A stretch of 64,000 nucleotides of DNA from Nomascus leucogenys (lineage: Eukaryota; Chordata; Mammalia; Primates; Hylobatidae), in contig NC_044392.1 of assembly GCF_006542625.1 (NCBI RefSeq), positions 88,539,334 through 88,603,333 on the forward strand, in the 5' to 3' direction. The notes beneath the pieces are model-generated. The model saw only the letters and a list, made by a program, of their open reading frames with translations. It did no database searches and was not told the origin of the DNA. The translations under genes were made by a program, and so were the position numbers. Every line of letters begins with the position of its first letter. Positions within the stretch are counted from its first letter, which is position 1. Shown here piece by piece: positions 56,827 to 64,000 of this stretch.

Positions 56827-57048
56827 CAGGGCTTGGGCAACTTTTCCTATAAATGGCCAGATAGTAAATATTTTCCAGCTTTGTGGGCCATTTAGTCATA
56901 ATTAGTCAATTCTACCATTGTAGCACGTAAGCAACTGTAGACCACTTAAATGAATGGACATGACTAGAATATGGTCCAGTAAAATTTTATTTACAAAAAC
57001 AGATAGTGGGCTGGATTTGGCTTCCTGGCTGTAGTTTGCCGATCCCTG
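56827..57048 (-). mobile_element. MER20-like hAT-Charlie MITE, complete
   Basis: A 222-bp element beginning CAGGGCTTGGGCAAC and ending GTTTGCCGATCCCTG, so short terminal inverted repeats are visible. 'ggccagatagtaaatatttt' and 'gtaaaattttatttacaaaa' are internal marks. An 8-bp TSD, CCCTTAAG (56819-56826) against CTCTAAAG (57049-57056), has two mismatches. The orientation given is provisional. Confidence 0.85.
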
Positions 57049-57130
57049 CTCTAAAGGGTTTTTTTATTGGTGTTCATGATATCTGTATATCATGTAAACA
57101 GTTGGGGGCTTCAATTCTCAACATGTGAAA

Positions 57131-57149
57131 TGAGAGAGAGAGAGAGAGA
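57131..57149. repeat. (GA)n microsatellite
   Basis: Ten GA units in intron 8. Confidence 0.85.
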
Positions 57150-57269
57150 AGATTGTAACAAGGGCCCAGTATAATTTAAAAGTTACTTCAGAAAGTGTAG
57201 TACCTGCTCAGAGGTCATGCTTTTTGATACATGAACCTGACCTAAAGTATCAGTTAAGATTGATCAGGT

Positions 57270-57400
57270 CTGTATTTTTCATTTATTCAGTTAACTTTCA
57301 TTGAGCCCCTTCCATGTGCTAGCCCAGTGCTAATACCTAGGGATATATAGACATCTACAAGACTAGCCCTCAAAGAGCTCATAGTCTAGGTGGGAAGAAT
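57270..57400. repeat. Ancient interspersed repeat fragment
   Basis: 'tttcattgagccccttccatg', 'gctagcccagtgctaatacc', 'gagctcatagtctaggtggg' text; family not named. Confidence 0.45.
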
Positions 57401-57465
57401 GATATGTGATAAATACTTCAAAAGATAGATACTTAAAATACAAGGCATAAAAGTTGCCCAGTGGG

Positions 57466-57732
57466 CCAGGCGCGGTGGCTCACGCTTGTAATCCCAGCAC
57501 TTTGGGAGGCCGAGGCGGGCGGATCACGAGGTCAGGAGATCGAGACCACGAAGAAACCCCGTCTCTACTAAAAATACAAAAAATTAGCCGGGCGTGGTGG
57601 CGGGCGCCTGTAGTCCCAGCTACTCGGAGAGGCTGAGGCAGGAGAATGGCGTGAACCCGGGAGGCGGAGCTTGCAGTGAGCCAAGATTGCGCCACTGCAC
57701 TCCAGCCTGGGCGACAGAGCGAGACTCCGTCT

Positions 57733-57778
<46 letters not shown>
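57466..57778 (+). mobile_element. AluY with 12-bp deletion (AluYd-like), young
   Basis: Near-consensus AluY, rich in CpG, with an uninterrupted tail of about 45 A (57735-57779) and a perfect TSD ending AGTTGCCCAGTGG (up to 57465, and 57779-57791). The left arm reads GAGACCACGAAGAAACCCC, 12 nt shorter than the usual AluY text. A 12-nt deletion here defines the AluYd lineage. Confidence 0.95.
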
Positions 57779-57782
<4 letters not shown>

Positions 57783-58433
57783 GCCCAGTGGAGGGCATGG
57801 GCATCTTTGCATGGACACTCCAGACTTAATCATTTCTTGATATAAAGACAAACCATTGCCTTCACTTTGCTTCCAGAATTTTTCATGTAAAGCCAAGAAT
57901 TTAGATTTAAACCCAAGCCCAGGTTAAAGTATTACCTAAGCTTTGATTTCATGGATATCACAAAAATTTTTACTGTTCATGAGCATATTATCCTGTTGTA
58001 CTTGCACAGAGCCTATTAGTTGTTTCCTCCTGTGCTGGTTTTAGTTAATAATTTTGGAATGCTTTTTGTTTGAAAAGGAACCAGCAAAAGTATGAGCTAT
58101 TTCTCTTGGATGATTTTATTTCCATGCTGAGAGGATGTTTTTAAATTTTAAAAACTAAGGCTATTTTACCTTCCTTGGAACTTTATGGATCTTTAATCTA
58201 AAATATTTTAAAATCGTTTTCAGTGAAGTGAAGAGGTAAAATGCTTTTTCCTATCTCCTTTTTGAGAAATTGATTTTACCTGTGTAAAGGCCTCAGGTGA
58301 GGCCCACCTGACCTCTTTTGGCTTGCACCCACTCACTAGCAAGAAAAGACCCCTTTATCACTACTGGCCAGTTATTCTTCCTTGCTGTAAACCTCTCCCC
58401 AGTGGAACATGTAACCTGTATTTCTTTTCAGAA

Positions 58434-58642
58434 CAATGCTTCTCAGATTTCAGTATCCATCATAATCGTCTAGGGCAGTTGTTGAAAATGTTGATTTCCA
58501 AACCACTCTCTTAGGGTTCTGGTTTAGTAAATCTTACATAGGACCCAGAAACCTACGTTTTTTTGTTGTTGTTTTACAATCTCTGCCTCCCAAGGGTGAC
58601 CGTGATATAAGTTTTTCCTGGGACCACACTTTGAGAAACACT
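58434..58642 (+). mobile_element. MER5A-like hAT MITE
   Basis: 'atgcttctcagatttcagta', 'tcataatcgtctagggcag' and 'ccacactttgagaaacactg' follow MER5A order. Confidence 0.75.
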
Positions 58643-59186
58643 GGCCAAGTTGGTAAAACTCCTTGAGGACATTTTTGGTTCCCACACAATGTCTAACATG
58701 TGTTTGATACAGTAAGTTTTTGGTAGATATATTCAGTTGAGTTGTTGAAGTTGTGTAAAGAAACATGTCAATTGATATTAGAATGGTTTCTTTTTAAATC
58801 ACATTTTACCTCCTTAAAGATTAGTCTGTGCTCTTTGCCTAACTGAACTAGAAATGGAAAATTAGATAACTTTGTTTTAGACTTACGGTGAATAATTGAA
58901 AAATATACTTTGAAGATACTCTAAATAGGAAATTTATAAGATGTGTGTTAAAAGTTAGAACTTAAAAATTATTTTGAGAATAGTGCAGAATTAAGTATAT
59001 ACTGGAGAACACTGAAGAAATTCCAGAATTTCTAAGAACAGTGTTAACTATTTTCAGATGTCTTTTCTTATGTAAACAGCCAGAGACATTCTGCCTAAGA
59101 TCCCCTGAAAATAACTGTGTTGAAGAATTAGTGAAGAATAAAGTCAGAGAACAAGTAAGATTTCTAACTTAGAAAGCAGAGCTTTC

Positions 59187-59504
59187 TTTTTTTTTTTTTT
59201 TTTTTTTTTTTTGAGAGAGAGTGAGTGAGTCTCACTCTGTTGCCCAGGCTAGAGTGCAGTCGCGCAATCTCGGCTCATTGCAACCTCTGGCTTTTGGATT
59301 CAAGCAATTCTCGTGCCTCAGCCTCCCAAGTATCTGGGATCACAGGCACATACTACCACACCTGGCTAATTTTTGTATTTTTGTAGAGAGACAGGGTTTT
59401 GCCATATTGGCCAGGCTGGTCTCGAACTCCTGGCCTCAAGTGATCTGCCTGCCTCGGCCTCCCAAAGTGCTGGGATTACAGGTGTGAGCCACCACGCATG
59501 GCCA
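59187..59504 (-). mobile_element. AluS, full length
   Basis: Complete reverse-strand Alu with a long T-run (59188-59212) and a (GAGT)n-like start. It ends 'gccaccacgcatggcc'. Confidence 0.94.
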
Positions 59505-59839
59505 TTATTCTTTTTTTTTTTTTAAATGGATGATATTGGTGTTAAGTTACAATGATATTTACAGTCTAGCGAATTTACTTAAGGGTGATATATTTTATTT
59601 TAAATCATCAATATTCACAATACACCATAAATTATGTTCTTTGCATCTACTTAAACTTGTAGGATGTCAATTTAAGAATGTACAAAAGTATCATTGTTTT
59701 TCACAATTATTTTAGGTTATGTTTAAGCAAAACAATGTGAAGACCCTGAATAAGTTTTCCCAAACACACACAAAAATTGTTTCCTGCAAGAGTGATTTAA
59801 AATCAAGGTTAAATCTGGGGGCTAATAGGTATCTTTATG

Positions 59840-60035
59840 GAATATAGTAAGTATGAATGACAAACTTTTATTGAGTGCCTTACTACTATTTAGGTACTCT
59901 GGTAAGCACTTTATACATATTGTAATTATATTATAATTAAATGGATAGCCCGTCTACAGCTGTATAACCACTAAATGGTAGAACCTAGATCCAAACCTAG
60001 GTCTGCCTGCACTCAAAGCCTTAGTATGTTCTTTG
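59840..60035 (-). repeat. MIR
   Basis: 'cttttattgagtgccttac', 'taagcactttatacatattg', 'cctagatccaaacctaggtc' follow the reverse MIR order. Confidence 0.75.
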
Positions 60036-60899
60036 CAATATAGTACATGCCTCTCAGCACCATAAATAATCATAATGCATGTTCTCAGATTATGTGAAAC
60101 CCAACCACAGTTCTTTGTTATACCTTTTTGGGATTGTTGTTTATTTTTCAAAGTAATCATGGATGAGTAATCAGGATGAGTATGTGTTCAGAATGGCATT
60201 AACTTTTGATCACATTTTGGATATAGATTCTAAAAGAAAATGAGAATAAAACAAAGAACAAAGGAAGCATCCTTTAAGGATTATAGCAATTCTATATTCT
60301 GTTACAGAAGAGAGGAATCATCATTTAAGGATTAGAAATTGTTAGAGTTAACCTGAAGAATGTCCACACACAGAAAGGGAATATGTCGAATGGTTCGCTG
60401 AACTTTTTTATCATCTCAAAGATGATACTCTTCCAGTGATGGAATGGGCCTCATATATGGTATTCTTGTTAAAGCAGTTTTATGATAAGAATTGTTAACT
60501 TAGCTTTAAGAAAGCTGAAGCTCAGCTAGTTGGCACAGTTTGGTGAGTGTTTACCGGACAGATATAAACTCAACTATTGAGGTCTCAGTAGCTTTGAACC
60601 TGAGAACGTTAGTTTGAGAGGCTGTATTTGAAGTGATCCAAAGTGATGTGATGGTCAAATTCTTGGCAGATTGCAAGCCTAAGATTTCTATAGTGATAAT
60701 CTCACTTCAAATATATTCTATTTTGATTCTTGGTTAAGGGAATTATGTGAAATATAAAATGTGAGTTTTCTCTAAAAACAAGTGATATTTTAACGTAATG
60801 TTAATCTACTAAACTTACCCATCCTAGTTACGTTATAGAATATTTTGTGGCCAATTTAAATGTTAGGCACCAAAACTGAATTCTATGTGTATTCCGATA

Positions 60900-61290
60900 C
60901 CCATTCTCTGCTCAGTACTTTAAACATATCCGCTGTCTACCCAGTTCCGTAGACCTAGCTCTATCCTCCTATCTTTACCTTACACATATACTTTCTTCCT
61001 GGAAAGTCTTTGTCCTTTCACCCCTAGTAAAAGTATTCCCAGTGCCAAGAACAGTGTCTGGAACGTGGTAGACTCTCAGTAAATATTTGTTAAATGAGGA
61101 ATGAATGAACAAGCACACAGTTGAGTGAAAGAAATCAGAAAATTGGCTTTATAGTCCCAACTCTGCATTTTCTTGAGAGACCCTGAGTAAGATATTTAAC
61201 TTCTCAGGGCTTCAGTATACTTAACTGGAAGACAAAAAAGACTGGGTTGTAAGATCCTGCCAACTCTAAAATAATACCATTCTATAATGT
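60900..61290 (+). repeat. L2 / MIR fragments
   Basis: 60900-61110 has an L2-like 3' end ('aacagtgtctggaacgtggt', 'tcagtaaatatttgttaaat'). 61137-61290 has MIR-like text ('tcccaactctgcattttctt', 'cagggcttcagtatactta'). Confidence 0.55.
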
Positions 61291-61529
61291 AGTTAATTCA
61301 TGGACTATTGAACTCTAAGCAAAAGTTTCTCTGAGGAACCTAATCGTATTTTGCAAGGTAATATGCATCCTGATAAAGACTGAAGATGTAAGAGTCTGTA
61401 CTGATGAGACACTTGCCTTCACTTTTAGCTTCAAAGGAAATGTATGTTTTGTTAGCAAGATTAAGACTAAAGATTAAGATTTAAAATCCCTACATTAATT
61501 AGAGGGGAGAAAAGTGCATGGAGGAGAAA

Positions 61530-61915
61530 GAATTTTAAGAAACAAATAATTAACAATACTGTATTGTATACTTGAAATTTGCTAAGAGGGTACATTTTAA
61601 GTGTTCTTATCACAAAAAAGAAAAAAAATGCTATGTAAGGTGATGGATATGTTAATTAGCTTGATTATGATATCATTTCACAACATATACATACATCAAA
61701 ATATCAAGTTGAGGCCGGCACAGTGGCTCACACCTGTTGTAATCCCAACACTTTGGGAGGCTGAGGCAGGAGGATCATTTGAGCCCAGGAGTTTGAGACC
61801 AGCCTGGGCAACACAGGGAGACCCTGTCTCTACAAAAAAAAAATAAAAATCAAATTGTATACCTTAAATATATATAATTCCTATTTGTCAATTATACCTC
61901 AATAAAATTAAGCAA
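61530..61915 (+). mobile_element. Old L1 3' end, split by an Alu monomer
   Basis: 'attgtatacttgaaatttgct', 'gtgatggatatgttaattagc' and, after the insert, 'tgtcaattatacctcaataaa' form an L1M-type 3' end. Confidence 0.75.
61712..61848 (+). mobile_element. Alu left monomer with A-tail
   Basis: Left Alu arm only (to 'gggagaccctgtctctac') and an A-rich tail. A TSD-like flank, ATCAAGTT against ATCAAATT, is seen. Confidence 0.88.
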
Positions 61916-62042
61916 AAGAAGAATACGAACCAATTAAGGAGAGGTGTTAGCTAGGGTTAGGAACTGAAGTACCTAGATAGTGAAGGCCCTGTGCAGCCTG
62001 CAAGAACAAAGGACATTTGGATGTTGGTGCTGAACAAGAGAG

Positions 62043-62304
62043 GTTTGGGAGGCTGAGGCAGGCAGATCACCTGAGGTCAGGAGTTTGAGACCAGCCTGGC
62101 CAACATAGTGAAACCTGTCTCTACTAAAAATACAAACATTAGCCGGGTGTGGCAGAACACACCTGTAGTCCCAGCTACTCGAGAGGCTGAGGCAGGAGAA
62201 TCGCTTGAACCCGGGAGGCAGAGATTGCAGTGAGCTGAGATCACGCCACTGGACTCCAGCCTGGGTGACAGAACGAGACTCTGTCTCAAAATAAAACAAC
62301 AACA
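62043..62304 (+). mobile_element. 5'-truncated AluS
   Basis: Starts in the left arm (gtttgggaggctgaggcagg). Perfect TSD GAACAAGAGAG (62032-62042 and 62305-62315). Confidence 0.94.
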
Positions 62305-62345
62305 GAACAAGAGAGAATATTTACTGAGGATCTACTTAGCTTTAC

Positions 62346-62626
62346 TTTTTTTTTTTTTTTTTTTAACTTTTAGGTTCAGGGGTACATGTACAGATTTGTT
62401 ATATAGGTAAAATCATGTCACAAGGGTTTGTTGTACAGATTATTTTGTCACCGAGGTACTAAGCCTAGTACCCAGTAGTTATTCTTCCTGCTCCTTTCCC
62501 TCCTCCCACCCTCCACCTTCACCTAGTTCCTAGTTCTTTGTGTACATGAGTTCTCATCATTTAGTTCCCACTTCTAAGTGAGAACATGTGGTATTTGGTT
62601 TTCTGTCCTGCGTTAGTTTGCTAAAG
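62346..62626 (-). mobile_element. L1 3' UTR segment (antisense, with poly-T)
   Basis: Starts with poly-T (62346-62364), then reverse L1 3' UTR text ('ggttcaggggtacatgtaca', 'gtactaagcctagtacccag', 'agtgagaacatgtggtattt'). It is followed at once by L1 ORF1 in the opposite orientation. Confidence 0.9.
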
Positions 62627-63477
62627 ATAATGCATCAAGATTCAGGAGAATGGCAAGCCCCAATCCAAGGAAACTAAGAATCACAGTAAAACAGTACAGG
62701 AGCTGACAGACAAAATAGCCAATATAAAAATGAACCTAACAGATCTGACAAAGCTGAAAAATACACTTCAAGAATTTCACAGTGCAATCACTAGTATTAA
62801 CAGCAGACTAGACCAAGCTGAGGAAAGAATCTCAGAAATTGAAGATGGGTTCTCTGAAATAAAGCAGACAAAAATAAAGAAAAAGGAATGAAAGGAATGA
62901 ACAAAATCTGAGAAATATGGGATTATGTAAAGAGGCCAAATCTACGAATCATTGGCATCCCTGAAAGGGACGGGGAGAAAGCAAACAACTTGGGAAACAC
63001 ATTTTAAGATATCGTCCATGAAGACTTCCCCATCCTTGCTAGATAGGTCAACAGTCAAATTCAGGAAATACAGAGACCCCCTGCAATATTCTCCACAAGA
63101 AGATCATCCCTAAGACACATAATCATCAGATTTTCCAAGGTCGAAATGAAAGAAAGAATGAAATGAAAAGCAGCTAGAGAGAAGGGGCAGGTCACCTACA
63201 GAGTGGCTACAGAGGTGGGTCACCTCCATCAGGCCAACAGCAGAAACCCTTTACAAGCCAGAGAGTTTGGGGGCCTATATTCAACATCGTTAAAGAAAAA
63301 AATCTTCAACCAGGAATTTCATTTCCAGCTAAACTAAGTTTCTTAAGCAAAGGAGAAATAAGATTCTTTTCAGATAAGTAAATGTTGAGGGAGTTTGTTA
63401 CCACCAGACCTGTCTTACAAGAGATCTTGAAAAGAGTACTAACTATAGAAAGGAAAAACCATTACTAGCCAGTGTCA
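62627..63477 (+). mobile_element. L1 ORF1 segment in inverted orientation (broken)
   Basis: Reads as the middle and C-terminal part of L1 ORF1p on +. A coiled-coil stretch (SINSRLDQAEERISEIEDGF) is followed by degenerate RNA-binding and C-terminal regions, with frameshifts and stops. The flank CTTTAC occurs on both sides of the whole structure (62340-62345 and 63478-63483), which suggests a single inverted insertion together with 62346-62626. Confidence 0.85.
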
Positions 63478-63479
63478 CT

Positions 63480-64000
63480 TTACATTTCTATCATGATACT
63501 TGTGCCAATGAATGCAATCGCTGTTTATTTGTCTGCCTCCCCCCATAAAGTGTAAGGTTTATTTCTATGAACTTCCATTACCTAGCAGACTACCTGTGCA
63601 TAGTAGACACTAAGTAAATATTTGAGGAATCAGTTGAAGAATAAATGCCAGGCTAATGCTTATAACATTTTCACATGCATTAATTCTAATAAAGTATGTA
63701 CTATGTCTTCTCTACTTTACCTGATTAGGAATCTTAGGCTCTGAAAAATTGACTTACCCAAAGAAACTAAGTTTGTACAGTTTGTAAGGCTAGGATTTGG
63801 ACTGAAACCTGTTTGTCAAGAGTTCAGTTCGTGCTTTTTCTACTAACTAGTCTCTGTCTCTGTCATAAATCATAAATATAATTCCTGATAAGTATGTCAT
63901 TTCCTTGCTAGGAGTGCCAAATTACTTTTGGAGTATAAAATCTTATTACTGACGCTAGCTTAGCAAGTTACACTTTGGAAACATTTTCACCTGTTATATT
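63480..64000. repeat. L2/MIR-like remnants at window end
   Basis: 'agtagacactaagtaaatat' at about 63600 is L2/MIR-like. 63660-63820 ('aggaatcttaggctctgaaaa', 'gctaggatttggactgaaac') is a weak reverse MIR. The rest is intron DNA. Confidence 0.4.

Larger units (their letters stand above)
49969..64000 (+). other. ZNHIT6: ZNHIT6 intron 8 (partial)
   Basis: At least 14 kb, open at the right end of the window. It holds the Tigger1-like element, several Alus, hAT MITEs, MIR and L2 pieces and an inverted L1. Stretches such as 52000-52770, 52940-53940, 54100-55480, 57790-58430, 58650-59180 and 60040-60900 show nothing recognisable beyond AT-rich intron DNA. No ZNHIT6 exon 9 found. Confidence 0.8.

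Noticed and set aside
49969..64000. Search for ZNHIT6 exons 9-10
   Set aside because: No stretch encoding YYELDPYKS and the remaining C-terminus was found; these exons are probably beyond the window.
1..64000. CRISPR arrays, operons, phage or bacterial elements
   Set aside because: The DNA is clearly primate; the direct repeats are Alus, TSDs, microsatellites and two small tandem duplications.
1..64000. tRNA, rRNA or snoRNA genes in introns
   Set aside because: I saw no convincing cloverleaf, box C/D pair or rRNA text; a covariance-model search would be needed to exclude divergent ones.

Overview
The window is nuclear DNA of a primate. About 38 Alu elements are visible, of J, S and Y type, with A-tails and target-site duplications (TSDs). 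L1, L2, MIR, hAT and Tigger remnants are also present, and the genes are split by GT-AG introns. A young AluY carrying a 12-bp deletion typical of the AluYd lineage suggests a hominoid or close relative. I cannot fix the species. The ZNHIT6 protein read here differs at several positions from the human protein as I remember it. No bacterial, phage or CRISPR features are present, and most long open frames in the window are readings of Alu or L1 sequence.

Layout. (1) 1-2516: last intron of COL24A1. 2517-2663: its final coding exon (48 codons of the fibrillar collagen C-propeptide plus stop), read on +. From 2664 to about 3980: its probable 3' UTR. (2) About 3980-17517: intergenic DNA, mostly L1 of both orientations, Alus, an L2, several SSRs and a short processed-pseudogene remnant of HNRNPK on the minus strand. 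(3) 17518-18275: a 379-bp tandem duplication (about 95% identical) covering the 5' flank and presumed promoter of ZNHIT6. (4) 18567-49968: coding exons 1-8 of ZNHIT6 (BCD1) on +, all with canonical splice sites and a continuous reading frame of 413 complete codons. The final roughly 54 codons are expected downstream of the window. (5) 49969-64000: intron 8, containing a broken Tigger1-like transposon, MER20-like and MER5A-like hAT elements, Alus and an inverted L1.

The two genes are neighbours in the same orientation but not functionally linked. COL24A1 encodes a secreted fibrillar collagen. ZNHIT6 encodes a nuclear assembly factor for box C/D snoRNPs. Its N-terminal exon is acidic, with a striking array of psi-K-x-E motifs; exons 2-3 encode the HIT-type zinc finger and exons 4-8 the conserved BCD1 body.

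I see no evidence of a new multi-gene system. The observations most worth a second look are the duplicated ZNHIT6 promoter block, the psi-K-x-E array, an L1-derived 35-bp unit inserted twice in tandem inside an Alu, the inverted L1 at the right end, and several Alu insertions with unusual ends.
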